Assembly (NCBI RefSeq): GCF_016920785.2
Contig: NW_024609857.1
Span: 64,271,349 to 64,335,348, forward strand
Reading direction: 5' to 3'
Source of the DNA: Ixodes scapularis
Lineage: Eukaryota; Arthropoda; Arachnida; Ixodida; Ixodidae
Length of the DNA stretch: 64,000 nt
Every line of letters starts with the position of its first letter. Within the stretch, counting starts at the first letter, position 1. Below the pieces are notes generated by a model. It did not search any database and was not told the DNA's origin. It saw nothing but the letters and a program-made list of their open reading frames with translations. A program made the position numbers and the translations under genes. Positions 42,101-46,616 of this stretch are shown here, piece after piece.

Positions 42101-43520
42101 CGTCTCAAACATCAAAGAGCGAGGAGCTGCGATTTAACTTGACCGCGGCGACGCAGTGGCGCCAGTCGGTGTTTGTTATGTAGCTGTGGAAGGTTGAAAG
42201 GGAAAGAGGAAATAACAACAACTAAGGAGCAGAGGCGCTTGCACTGAACACCGAACTCGAATGAATCACGGAACCAACTTGACGGCGGCGGCCCGAAATG
42301 TTGAAAAAGAAAAACGAAAGGGGGATGAGTTGAAGGTGTTTTCTTTCGGTTGAAACTTTATTTTGCGTCAATTGTTTATTGCTGCATTTGTTCCTTCCTA
42401 CAAAATAGTGAGACCTTTGTACTTTCTTAACAATGAGCAACAGAAGGACGAGGCTCGGTGGTAATTGATATAGAAAATGTCAGAAGGGAAAAAATCTAAT
42501 AAATGTTGTACTAATGAAGCGAATTGGGCGAGTTGGTAAACGTTATAGACGTTTTCTGTTTCCTGTCGCTCTCAGTCACTTGGGTTTTGTATCTGGAATG
42601 CGCGATGAAAACATAATAAAACATTCCAGCCTGGAATATGCAAGAAAGTATAGGTGAGGCAAAACAAGAATATGTAACAGTCACGCATATTTCGCAAACC
42701 CCTTCCAGCGGCGTAGAGAAATCAAAACGATATTTTACCGCACACCAGAAGTGACGACATTCAAGATGGCTGCGCCCTTTTGGAGAATGCGTGTACATGA
42801 TGAAAACAATTCAAACAACGAAGACGAAGTAAGTTTCTTGACTTCGTATTCGTCGTTTGGGCTGTTCTCTATATGTATTATAAGGGTTGGATTACTTTTT
42901 TTAGCACCAATAATTGGGCTGAGCGTCGGGAGAGGGAGGGGGGAGGGGGTCTTTCAGTTTCTTTCCACCTGTCCCTTGTACGGCACTAGACTGATGTTTT
43001 CGGCGGGCAAAAAATTATTTTCAGATCAAAAGTATCTCTTGGAATATAGGTGTAACGGATTAGCTGATACTTGAGTAGAGATGAATAAAACAGTCCAATA
43101 ACTTTCTTAAGGGCTTGGAGTTCATTTTAATATCCCGCTTACCAGATGTGCATTGAACACATAGAAACATAAGTTTTGTTCATGGGACATAAAAAAAAAA
43201 CATAATGCTTACTTGAATCGGCAGCAATATCAACTTTGGGTATTTACTAATTAAACGAGATTGGTTACCCTAGAGGATCGGCTAAGGAAGCTCAAGTTGA
43301 GTAATGTTAGAACCACTACACGAAGTCTATTTACATTGGCGCTGTTGATAACACAAGTAGTCCATCTACCGACGGTGGCCGTAGCACGTGACACAACCGT
43401 GGGACTAACCTGGTGCTCGTCCTGCGAAGGAACAATGTACCCAGCCAGTCCTTCCTTTTTCATGACCAGTCGGAGTCGGCGCAGAACGTCGGTTGTGTCC
43501 ACCCTCATCTGGGAAGGCTT
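3033..43520 (-). CDS. XPNPEP2-like: Xaa-Pro aminopeptidase, XPNPEP2-like (11 joined exons, 3' end outside window)
   Basis: M24B metallopeptidase that removes the N-terminal residue from peptides with proline at position 2. Exons, 5' to 3': 43520-43410, 39142-39079, 36721-36513, 28775-28628, 26172-26077, 23047-22966, 19271-19178, 10421-10311, 9686-9600, 5283-5171, 3182-3033. Every junction is GT-AG and every phase matches (1265 nt, 421 codons plus 2 nt). Family blocks in order are GYIVPSQDEHQ, ISGFSGSAG, TDSRY..QA..QMDC.W, NLVDVIW, SALDEIAW/LFNLRGSDVPY, a CVT.MDY block, IKNS...GM..AHLKDAVA, and SGPNSAIVHYSP followed by VDTGGQY, whose Asp is the first metal ligand. QMDC.W, SDVPY, the CVT.MDY block, KDAVA and HYSPT favour XPNPEP2 over XPNPEP1 (from memory, not an alignment). 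The other metal ligands should lie left of position 1. Introns total about 39 kb. Whether 43508 is the start is doubtful, because a good acceptor precedes it. Confidence 0.9.
3443..3610. repeat. Foldback hairpin, ~80-bp arms
   Basis: The segment from TTACCATGTTGC to GCAACATGGTAA folds on itself almost completely: 77-80 bp arms with few mismatches and a loop of about 3 nt at 3525. It lies in an intron of the aminopeptidase gene, so the pre-mRNA should contain a strong hairpin. It looks like a recently inserted palindromic MITE. No obvious target duplication was found. Confidence 0.85.
4081..4208 (-). other. Exon-like repeat with ATG and donor, copy 1
   Basis: On the minus strand ATGGCGGAAGAGACGG opens 42 codons (MAEETEIDSPGFPVRLLADA, then DQSAKSNLFDYKYETV...TYH) and runs into a donor CACAG|GTGAGA. 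A diverged copy with the same upstream sequence starts at 32228. A duplicated promoter/first exon of a gene, or the 5' end of a mobile element, would both fit. I do not recognise the protein. Confidence 0.45.
5171..5283 (-). CDS. XPNPEP2-like: XPNPEP2-like exon 10
   Basis: 113 nt, phase 0 in and 2 nt over at the end. Acceptor ggcccag|CTC, donor CGCAA|GTGAGT. Encodes LKDAVAQVSMYALLEKDLKK, then GKTWDELKVGKQLIHFR. H|(L/I)KDAV with a following (L/E)EK is a family signature. Confidence 0.93.
5817..8898. mobile_element. Foldback element (~540 bp) split by a LINE
   Basis: The arm at 5817-6061 and the reverse complement of 8671-8898 match over about 230-245 bp, with outer ends TTAG.CG.CCCG. Without the LINE (6062-8607) the arms meet around a short GC-rich centre (8608-8670) that itself begins GAGCGCCGGCCGG and ends CCGGCCGGCGCTCC. 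Both arms carry AG|GTAAGT facing outward. No transposase is present, so it would be non-autonomous. Confidence 0.75.
6062..8607 (+). mobile_element. Non-LTR retrotransposon relic (I/R1-like), RT pseudogene
   Basis: Broken reverse-transcriptase frames in order: SLVPKRG and NYRPLTVTSTIYR (6600-6700), WAEEEGLLTELQEGFRQGR (6724), the LRPLSPLFYTLYVAVLE block (7160), YGDDVLL (7305; the usual box is (Y/F)ADD), and the KYLGITLS block (7510). A C-terminal tail with HIVLDC (8240) follows. The 3' end is a short (CAT)n tail at about 8596-8607. It is 5' truncated, frameshifted at least four times, and carries an internal tandem duplication. It inserted inside the foldback element with GAG at both joints. 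Confidence 0.85.
9600..9686 (-). CDS. XPNPEP2-like: XPNPEP2-like exon 9
   Basis: 87 nt, 29 codons, phase 0 at both ends. Acceptor tttatag|GAA, donor CAC|GTAAGT. Encodes EKQVQKDSPVKYFQAIKNSV and ends GMKNAH. The (A/I)KNS...(G/A)...AH pattern is the entry to the M24 pita-bread fold. Confidence 0.9.
10311..10421 (-). CDS. XPNPEP2-like: XPNPEP2-like exon 8
   Basis: 111 nt, 37 codons, phase 0 at both ends. Acceptor gtccctag|ATA, donor AAG|GTGAGC. Encodes IMDYNETYQDIPKSATKFSR and ends SYALCGDIPK. The ending fits the family's S-Y-x(5)-IPK segment before the M24 domain. Confidence 0.83.
11100..11225. promoter_or_regulatory. Cluster of CRE/E-box-like motifs
   Basis: GACGTCACGTGAC (11120), CACGTGGCACCATGACGTCA (11180) and TGACGTCAT (11211) give several TGACGTCA (CREB/ATF-type) and CACGTG cores in 125 bp, arranged as a degenerate 11-12 bp repeat. 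It lies deep in an intron. It may be only a decayed simple repeat. 10422-11099 holds AT-rich DNA with no gene seen. Confidence 0.3.
12290..13235. repeat. Satellite-like tandem array, ~82-bp unit, ~11 copies
   Basis: GGCACCCCATTGGATAAATT recurs in diverged form at about 12410, 12490, 12576, 12656, 12738, 12820, 12902, 12983 and 13065, a spacing of 79-87 bp. Each unit also has AC(T/C)TCCAATGAAGTGCCAATG and CAATATTGGGCAGTCATTGG-like segments. Copies are perhaps 75-80% alike. No ORF runs through it. 13240-14319 is ordinary intron with an A-rich stretch at 13551-13600. Confidence 0.85.
14475..14699 (+). CDS. Unknown 74-codon ORF in a duplicated unit
   Basis: Begins MSDHLSGFSKTNQAKLCVDN, then VTCGGSFHVDAAEWAQKPDF and an ILLAIFSRDAARTAKAWTVV segment, ending TENRK. 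The paralogous copy at 15065-15330 aligns at protein level (AKLSVNNLTCGDSF, DEILLAIFGRD, VDVDTENRK) but has an early TGA and frameshifts. Past similarity suggests a once-coding sequence, perhaps the start of a longer protein. No signal peptide, membrane segment or known motif is seen. Function unknown. Confidence 0.35.
   Translation: MSDHLSGFSKTNQAKLCVDNVTCGGSFHVDAAEWAQKPDFHDEILLAIFSRDAARTAKAWTVVEMVDVDTENRK
15065..15330 (+). pseudogene. Broken second copy of the 14475 ORF
   Basis: MSYHFNHLSEIVKARYAAKL..NNLTCGDSFA then TGA. The later part continues in other frames to VDVDTENRK. The differences from copy 1 include frameshifts and stops, so this copy is dead. Confidence 0.5.
15501..16691. other. 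Intron, no gene supported
   Basis: It holds GC-rich sequence to about 15950 with only overlapping open frames on both strands. At 16280-16315 there is a small hairpin (TTTCAGCTG...CAGCTGAAA). I see no domain, splice-supported exon or transposon end here. Confidence 0.5.
16692..16955. repeat. Foldback element, ~60-bp arms
   Basis: The segment with CCTAAGTGCTGAATTTTCCT and GTCACTAACGAA (16721-16757) pairs with TTCGTTAGTGGCGGAAGAAA and TTCAGAACTTAAGC (16900-16932). The arms extend outward through AAGAAGAGAAAG / CTTTCTTTTCTAGG. About 150 bp separates them. It is a MITE-like inverted repeat without coding capacity. 16956-18419 is AT-rich intron with no feature I can name. Confidence 0.6.
18420..18960. 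repeat. Degenerate TATTGG-rich repeat
   Basis: Short blocks such as AATATTGG, GATATTGGAA and AATATCGGAAA recur every 20-40 bp. The style resembles the 82-bp array at 12.3 kb and the stretch at 11240-11360, but no fixed period is clear. It may be a very decayed relative. Confidence 0.4.
19178..19271 (-). CDS. XPNPEP2-like: XPNPEP2-like exon 7
   Basis: 94 nt; the first G completes a Lys codon and the exon ends in phase 0. Acceptor cgttttcag|G, donor ACG|GTAAGT. Encodes LYLKRGIRSLEEAVQAHLNA, then DCRNDTEPCVT. This is a poorly conserved linker. The call rests on splice sites, exact phase, position and the Cys-Val step into the next exon. Confidence 0.82.
19272..20589. other. Intron, no gene supported
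   Basis: AT-rich. At 20385-20435 there is a hairpin (AAAAAGGGATGCGGAC paired with GTCTGCGTCCCCCTTTTT). No coding exon, transposon protein or RNA gene was recognised. Confidence 0.5.
20590..22095 (+). mobile_element. Jockey/CR1-like non-LTR retrotransposon relic
   Basis: RT pieces in order: KSFKDVLGGKSSGPDN (20608), RVEHIIYTHL and KPQHGFRKGSSACTQLN (20855-20970), then a 235-codon frame (21076-21783). That frame carries YLSNRGQCV, the VPQ(I/G)SVLNPLL block, KLYADDCIIY (catalytic YADD at 21311), W...KINFE.TVVM, YLGLWIT and LPSLDYDAIIW. The C-terminal piece TEWNDIAETVAIRPSLSFRI ends at TAA 22091. Several stops and frameshifts lie before 21076. No endonuclease domain remains. Confidence 0.85.
22595..22790. 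repeat. G-rich minisatellite flanked by homopolymers
   Basis: Units built from GGACCTCGGGAGGACCTCGG and GGTTCTTTCGGC repeat about eight times, flanked by C runs at 22593, 22820 and 22860. Both strands show long open frames here that are repeat artefacts. It could form G-quadruplexes. It lies just downstream of exon 6 in the sense of the gene. Confidence 0.8.
22966..23047 (-). CDS. XPNPEP2-like: XPNPEP2-like exon 6
   Basis: 82 nt, phase 1 in and phase 0 plus 2 nt out. Acceptor tatttgtag|GG, donor GCGAA|GTAGGT. Encodes (W)LFNLRGSDVPYTPVF and ESFALITQTEA. LFNLRGSD.PY is the strongest XPNPEP-type block in the window. A G-rich minisatellite begins about 175 bp downstream in the intron. Confidence 0.93.
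23048..26076. other. Intron 5, no further gene supported
   Basis: AT-rich to about 24190. A GC-rich, CpG-rich island at 24190-24740 has frames open on both strands but no domain. A segment at 24803 (CAGAGGTCTCAAACACGCGG) resembles the end of a hAT-type element, but no second end was found. A C run lies at 25499-25518 and a T run at 25892. Confidence 0.4.
26077..26172 (-). CDS. XPNPEP2-like: XPNPEP2-like exon 5
   Basis: 96 nt, phase 1 in and phase 1 out. Acceptor cctctag|GG, donor GCCT|GTAAGT. Encodes ETWQSKVGRLREKLSAQ, then HIDGIVISALDEIA. The codon for the following Trp (T|GG) is split with exon 6, which gives the conserved SALDEIAW. Confidence 0.92.
26660..27300 (+). repeat. Unclassified dispersed repeat, copy 1
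   Basis: Shares with 35790-36250 (same strand) blocks such as GATTGGTTGCC, CATCCTGCCTCT-like, CGTCCGACC, TTCGGCTGTG, GAGGAGTTCGGCTCGCC and TGGTCGGGGCACCC, in the same order. A CCAT run sits at 27024. No protein domain was seen. It could be the untranslated part of a retroelement. Confidence 0.65.
28280..28522 (-). mobile_element. Ruka-like SINE, copy 2 (3' truncated)
   Basis: Minus-strand head GATCGGTGGCCGAGTGG, B-box segment GGTTCGAGCCCC, then the body TTTCGATCTGGATGAGCATC and AGCTGTAGATGAG in reverse. The B-box area has an extra CCAGGGATCCTGG-like stem. The 3' end stops soon after the CATCTACAGCT block. It sits about 100 bp left of exon 4. 27301-28279 holds A-rich and unclassified sequence. 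Confidence 0.8.
28628..28775 (-). CDS. XPNPEP2-like: XPNPEP2-like exon 4
   Basis: 148 nt, phase 0 in and phase 1 out. Acceptor ctgcttcag|TAT, donor CCG|GTGCGT. Encodes YATLKSQLERHKLVLVGKGS, then NLVDVIW, RPHEPLSP and ELQYAG. The NLVD.(I/V)W motif closes the first domain of the enzyme. Confidence 0.92.
29419..29591. mobile_element. MITE of the GGGAGTTTTCGTAGA family
   Basis: Ends GGGGAACTGCAGTAGACCG and, in reverse, AGGGAGTTGTAGTAGAGCG are related inverted ends. The inside (CCGCAGCCCGC, GCGCATGCGCAG, TAGCGGAGGAG) matches the copies at 32697 and 46617. No coding capacity. Confidence 0.6.
30841..31110 (+). pseudogene. THAP-domain pseudogene
   Basis: Two frames carry a THAP zinc-finger relic: HCSVIGCTNNDRKLRILSEE (C-x4-C pair at 30847 and 30862), then, after a frameshift near 30949, CNVFNLHHFPHDPDLRRQWV, ASVNRKYFSPTASSRL, TGA, SEQFVNGA. 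The last two zinc ligands (C..H of CSEHF) are lost, as a stop and as Gln. THAP domains bind DNA in cellular regulators and P-type transposases; which origin applies here is unclear. 31111-32227 has no other feature apart from an A run at 32139. Confidence 0.75.
32228..32362 (+). pseudogene. Exon-like repeat with ATG, copy 2 (frame shifted)
   Basis: ATGGCGGAAGAGACGG at 32228 and about 150 bp around it match the minus-strand copy at 4081-4280. Shared parts include the upstream GGGCGGTAGT and the AACTC(T/C)CTATA segment. A small deletion after IDFP shifts the frame, which then runs 44 codons to TAA at 32360. Copy 1 keeps the more gene-like frame. Confidence 0.4.
32697..32861. mobile_element. MITE with 20-bp terminal inverted repeats
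   Basis: TAGGGAGTTTTCGTAGATCG at the left end and GGTCTACGAAAACTCCCTA at the right are near-perfect inverted repeats, with TTA close to each end. The inside is GC-rich (CCGCAACCCGCTGCGATAGC). Same family as 29419 and 46617. 32862-34359 otherwise shows no gene or repeat that I can name. Confidence 0.8.
34360..35261 (-). mobile_element. hAT-type element relic, copy A
   Basis: Ends CAGAAATGTACAAGTTAC and (reverse) CAGACATGCACGTAAC are hAT-like. The flanking 8-mers ATCGTACG and ATACTACG agree at 6 of 8. Subterminal zones are packed with AAAAGTAACG/GTTACTCG repeats. On the minus strand a short frame near 34560-34680 reads PSSASVKGVFSVARGVFSRK, then RGNITDENFKGQLLLKRN. That is the C-terminal dimerisation block of hAT transposases. 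The catalytic part is gone. Confidence 0.8.
35790..36250 (+). repeat. Unclassified dispersed repeat, copy 2
   Basis: Collinear with 26660-27300: TCTATGATTGGTTGCC, CATCCTGCCTCTGGAGATCA, CACGTCCGACCATCTTCGG, GAGGAGTTCGGCTCGCCCA, TGGTCGGGGCACCCA. Shorter through internal deletions. 35262-35789 before it has no recognised feature. Confidence 0.65.
36513..36721 (-). CDS. XPNPEP2-like: XPNPEP2-like exon 3
   Basis: 209 nt, the longest exon, phase 1 in and phase 0 out. Acceptor cgttaaag|GC, donor TAT|GTAAGC. It completes the Gly of SGSAG and continues MAVVLQERALVQTDSRY, QAALQMDCQWTLVPEG and NKIGVDTRLVTQEY. TDSRY and QMDC.W are family signatures of the N-terminal domain. The usual Trp before TDSRY is Gln here. 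Confidence 0.93.
36722..39078. other. Intron 2, no further gene supported
   Basis: C and A runs at 36933-36960. A short inverted pair around AACATTGGCGGTCGCCATTG (37613) and AGCAATGGCGGACAGG (37723). AT-rich DNA without domains. Confidence 0.45.
39079..39142 (-). CDS. XPNPEP2-like: XPNPEP2-like exon 2
   Basis: 64 nt, phase 0 in and phase 1 out. Acceptor ccacgcag|AGC, donor GCAG|GTAAGG. It encodes SEFVPDYTKRRQYISGF and then SGSAG, the conserved block that follows the DEHQ end of exon 1. It is recognisable only because it is the missing link between exons 1 and 3. Confidence 0.88.
39143..40454. other. Intron 1, left part, no gene supported
   Basis: Runs of C and A at 39410-39445. Minus-strand frame 40086-40319 has ordinary composition but no splice sites or domain that I can support. 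Nothing else was recognised. Confidence 0.4.
40455..41707 (-). mobile_element. hAT-type element relic, copy B (with nested MITE)
   Basis: Collinear with copy A (34360-35261) at roughly 75-80% identity, with GTTACTCG-type subterminal repeats and the shared right end ACGTGCATGTCTG. Flanking 8-mers GTCTTAAA and GCCCTAAC agree at 5 of 8. The transposase C-terminal block survives only as STSVKRLFSIAGDVFSRK followed by stops. A 386-bp MITE interrupts it at 40622. Confidence 0.75.
40622..41010. mobile_element. MITE nested in hAT copy B
   Basis: Terminal inverted repeats AGGCCCCTTCACACTCTTGC... and ...GCAAGAGTGTGAACGGGCCT are about 24 bp, bounded by TAA on both sides. Copy A shows the empty site (GCGCTTAAGCAGTAG). 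The target is therefore TTAA or TAA; CTAA on the left may be a mutated TTAA. No coding capacity. Confidence 0.8.
41708..42765. other. Intron 1, right part, no gene supported
   Basis: Moderately GC-rich at 41820-42180, AT-rich after that. No domain, RNA gene or transposon end was recognised. Confidence 0.4.
42766..42828 (+). CDS. Possible first coding exon (unknown gene)
   Basis: A caagATGGCTGCG start, which resembles a YY1-type initiator, opens a 21-codon frame (MAAPFWRMRVHDE...NNEDE) ending exactly at the strong donor GAA|GTAAGT. An ETS-like ACCAGAAGTGACG lies just upstream. It sits in intron 1 of the aminopeptidase gene on the opposite strand. No downstream exon was found. Confidence 0.22.
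43410..43520 (-). CDS. XPNPEP2-like: XPNPEP2-like exon 1 (first confident exon)
   Basis: 37 codons, phase 0 at both ends. Upstream is a pyrimidine-rich acceptor (gttttcag) and downstream the donor CAG|GTTAGT. It encodes KPSQMRVDTTDVLRRLRLVM, then a stretch ending GYIVPSQDEHQ, the start of the creatinase N-terminal domain. An internal Met at 43508 could start a cytosolic form. The acceptor and the open frame upstream of that Met suggest instead that the exon is internal, as expected for a secreted enzyme. Confidence 0.88.
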
Positions 43521-43949
43521 CTGAAAACGGGGTCAGAAGCAATTAGGAACAGAAGCGAGTTTACCGCTTTGTTAAATTAGTTGTTTTGGACACTTAAACG
43601 CGAAGAAATACACTATAGTACTGGACTGAGCAAAATAAAGTGCACACATACAAATAATGTCAAACGTCTTATTAGTTAATGCCTTCAAAACGCAAAAATA
43701 AAACAAAAAAAAACAGTGCACCTACTTTGAGTGTCTGCACTTGTCAAAATAGTTACACAATAGTGAATATCACCCCGAAACGCTGTCCACGCCAAGGACG
43801 TGCTTCTTGTGTTGTGGTAGTTTTCCCGCGCCACCGTCATACACCACCGAATGCAATTTTAACTTGAAATGTTCTTTGGTAAGGTGTTCGGCATTTCGTG
43901 AAACCCAGATAAAAGTGTGGCCGCGAGGTTCGACACAAATAAGTTGACG

Positions 43950-44360
43950 TGTTCGCAGAGAAGAAATAATTAACGTGTCCGGCGCTGATTAATTAACGGG
44001 GTGACCAGAGGGGCAGGCCAGGCAGGCGAGGAGGAGTGAGGTAGGCGAGGGGGAGCTCGACCACCTGTGCGCACTGAAGGACAGGAGCTCGAGAGTATAA
44101 AACGCTCTGAAAGGTCGCCAGGTTTATCAGGGGATTTACCGCACGGCGATAGCGTATCTTTCTTTTTTTTCTCTCTTTTCAGAGTCTTTGGTTTTCTTAC
44201 TCGTCTCTACAGTTTGTATAACGTTTCTATACGAGCTATCCACCTGTCGTTTTCTGAATTACTTTTCAATTTGGTCTTGTATAATGTTTGCGGAACCTAC
44301 TGCAAGGATGTCTGTAAATAACTTGTAAATAAACTTGTTTCGTTGGAAAAAAAAAAAAAA
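43950..44360 (+). other. LTR-like or retroposed tail with TATA, AATAAA and poly(A)
   Basis: A TATA-like GAGTATAAAACG (44092), a pyrimidine-rich tract with ttttcag (44172), AATAAA at 44328 and a 17-A run starting at 44347 lie in order within 270 bp. This is the layout of an LTR (promoter plus polyadenylation signal) or of a reverse-transcribed transcript. The ends are not defined. A Ruka copy follows directly. Confidence 0.35.
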
Positions 44361-44650
44361 AAGAGGAAGTGGCCGAGTGGGCTAACGCGTCTCAGCTCGG
44401 AGCGTGGAGCGAAAGCTTGCGCTGGGAACCTCCTGGGTTCGATCCCCGCCGCCCCCGCCCGTTTCGATCTGGATGAGTTTCGTACCGGCACGCGTTCGTG
44501 TGATCACTACTGCGTGATGCACGTTAAAAATCCCAGGTTAGCGGTTGTACCCCACTGGCCAAATTTCTCATCTACAGCTAAGAGACCGATTACCCGTTGA
44601 GGCGCATATCCATCAAGGCTGTATAAACATAAAGAGAAAGCCAATTTTTT
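44361..44650 (+). mobile_element. Ruka-like SINE, copy 3 (full length)
   Basis: GAGGAAGTGGCCGAGTGGGC head with A box, B box GGGTTCGATCCCC, body TTTCGATCTGGATGAGTTTC, CATCTACAGCTAAGAGACC and CATAAAGAGAAAGCCAATTT, ending in a T run. It begins at the end of a poly(A) run, so it either landed in that run or was co-mobilised. 44651-45139 holds nothing I can name beyond AT-rich intron. Confidence 0.88.
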
Positions 44651-45139
44651 TTTTCAGGTTTATCGGCCCGATTAGCGGTAGTATAATTCATTCTAGGAAA
44701 AACTATCAAGTGTACACATGGTACGCGTTAAACTATCTAGTGAAAAACGTCGTGAACACATATGTATCTGGCGTCTCGAAACTCGGAGTATCGCGAAACG
44801 TTTGCGATGCTACAACGTTTCACGTATACAAAAAAAAATCTTATGAGCATCGAGCTCAAGATGAAAGAAACAGTCAACGAAGACTGCAAAACACGGAGGG
44901 CAAGCTGCTCGGCTGCGGTCGCAATGATTAATCCCAGGATTAAACAATTACACACGCTGCGGTAACAATAGAATTGGACATCGCTTCCCCCTCCTTTTGG
45001 CATCTAAAATAACGTATTATTAATTCCCCTTCTGGAGCACTGAGTAAGGCAAAAACCAACCAGGACATGCAGTATTGTTTTGAACTAAAATTTTTTTAAA
45101 TTATTTTTTTAGATTAATTGAGCGTGGACTTAACCATAC

Positions 45140-45228
45140 CATGCAGTCGTCGTTTGAAGAACCGTTCGTGCTACCGTTGTGCTGGATTCCCTCGGTAGAC
45201 TGGCATCCGGAGGGCAGGATGACGAAAT
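45140..45228 (-). CDS. XPNPEP2-like: Candidate upstream XPNPEP2-like exon
   Basis: 89 nt between acceptor aatacccag|AT and donor ATG|GTATGG. In the only frame that ends in phase 0, as exon 1 requires, it reads FVILPSGCQSTEGIQHNGST and then NGSSNDDCM. It has two NGS N-glycosylation sequons and a hydrophobic start. That would suit the join between a signal peptide and a mature ectodomain. A second frame is also open here, the polypyrimidine tract is modest, and this part of the family is poorly conserved. No signal-peptide exon was found further right. Confidence 0.45.
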
Positions 45229-45994
45229 CTGGGTATTAAACGAGAATTCCATGTTTCATGTTACTCCAAATGAAGCGTTCAATTAACGTGCATGTACGTG
45301 TTATGCTTTGAGAAATTTATTTGTTTGATCTCTTCAGGTGTTTTGATTGCGGGGAAGCAACCCGGTATTCTAGGGATGCTACACGGCAAATACTCATGCC
45401 ATTGCAAACGCAGGGTATGGATTTGTTGCTTCTCGATAAAGAATTTCCATAGAACTCGCTGTTCAGATTTCTGTGAGGTTCAGTATCCTCACAAGAAGAA
45501 AACCCCATAGGAAGAGCTTGCGAACGGCGTGCAGGGTTTGTTTCCGTAAACTTACACTATGAGGCACATGTTCTGCGCTGGGAGATACCTTATACAGCAC
45601 ACGACGAAGGTTTAGAGGCACTTATATCAAACCACTTGAGCGCAGCATTTGAAAATACAAAACGGATGGTAGGCAAAGATTTAGGGACACGGTTTTTATA
45701 AAACAGCCGAAAAAATAAGCATTGTCAATTATAAATAGCGATAGATTTGCGGTGGATTTCGAATAGTAGATTTACATTATACATACAGTCTTCATTCGTA
45801 AAAATTATGAAATGTATCCTTTATCAGACGAAGGTTCAAATTGTCCAAGAGAGAGAGAGAAGTGTTAAAAGGAAAGGAAGCCTGGACAAATTGTCCAACA
45901 AAACCTACAGCGCGCGGAAATAAATAAAAAAATAACGACAACAAGAAAGTTATGAACCATTATAATGCAAAGAAATGCAAAGGTGCAAGCGAGC

Positions 45995-46365
45995 TGGATA
46001 AGAATAACGGAAATAATCCCTGGAGAAGGTGAACAAGGGGGACAAATGACAAACACAAATCTCCAAACACAGCTAGGTGACTGATGCGCGACCGAAAATC
46101 ATAACCTTAACATGCATGCCGGTCACCCTTGTGGATGGTAGACTGGTGGCAGCCGATAAAACCCTTTGCTCTACTGACGTCTAAATCCTGGTTAGCTCAG
46201 TTGGCAGAGCGCTCCACTGGAAATGAAGAGGCCCCTGGTTCGGTATGAGGACCAGGCGGATTTTTTCGGCCGCGCACCAGACACCTAGTTGTGTTTGGAG
46301 ACTTGTGTTTGCCTTTTGTCCTCTTTGTTCCCCTTCTCCAACGATCATTCCGTTATTATAAACAA
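45995..46365. repeat. Inverted repeat enclosing a tRNA-like sequence
   Basis: Left arm 45995-46100 and right arm 46259-46365 match inversely: CGCGCA.CAG.CACCTAG, TGTGTTTGGAGA.TTGTGTTTG, TTGTTC(A/C)CCTTCTCCA, TTCCGTTATT. A third copy of the distal part (GGTGCAAGAGAGCTGGACAA) lies at 5015-5060. The body looks like a dispersed SINE-type repeat present here in two opposite orientations. 45229-45994 before it has no other feature. Confidence 0.65.
46183..46263 (+). pseudogene. tRNA-like pseudogene (SINE head)
   Basis: Acceptor strands AAATCCT/CGGATTT, D arm GCTCAGTTGGCAGAGC, an anticodon-like loop CTGGAAA (would read GGA), and T-arm strands CCTGG/CCAGG. The anticodon stem is mismatched and the T loop is expanded to 13 nt (TTCGGTATGAGGA), so a working tRNA is unlikely. 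It sits at the inner edge of an inverted-repeat arm, as expected of the head of a tRNA-derived SINE. Confidence 0.55.
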
Positions 46366-46616
46366 TTGCGGAAAAGGCCTTTTCGCCGGAACCATTTTCA
46401 GTGTTCGGGGATATGGCGCGTGCTTTGTTTGCTTTCCCCGTGCCGGGCGGTGATTTTTCTATACATTGAAATGATGTACGAGGGATTCCAATAATCGCTT
46501 TCCGTGAGCTGCCAACTTGGTTTGCTGGACTGTGAGAAACATTATGAGCATGCGGAGCAGCTCTCTTCTGCGAAATATTAGATGTCGCGCAGGCATCCAC
46601 AGCCCAGGAACTCGTC

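Noticed and set aside
42511..42798. 95-codon minus-strand ORF overlapping the 42766 candidate
   Set aside because: No domain or splice support; considered a shadow frame.
3033..43520. Calling the gene XPNPEP1 (cytosolic)
   Set aside because: Several blocks (QMDC.W, SDVPY, KDAVA, HYSPT) and the upstream splice acceptor fit XPNPEP2 better. The split is from memory, so the suffix -like is kept.
44361..44450. Functional tRNA-Ser from the Ruka head
   Set aside because: The A and B boxes are present but the sequence continues as the SINE body and does not fold as a full tRNA.
46183..46263. Functional tRNA gene
   Set aside because: The T loop is expanded and the anticodon stem mismatched, and it sits in a repeat; a SINE head is more likely.
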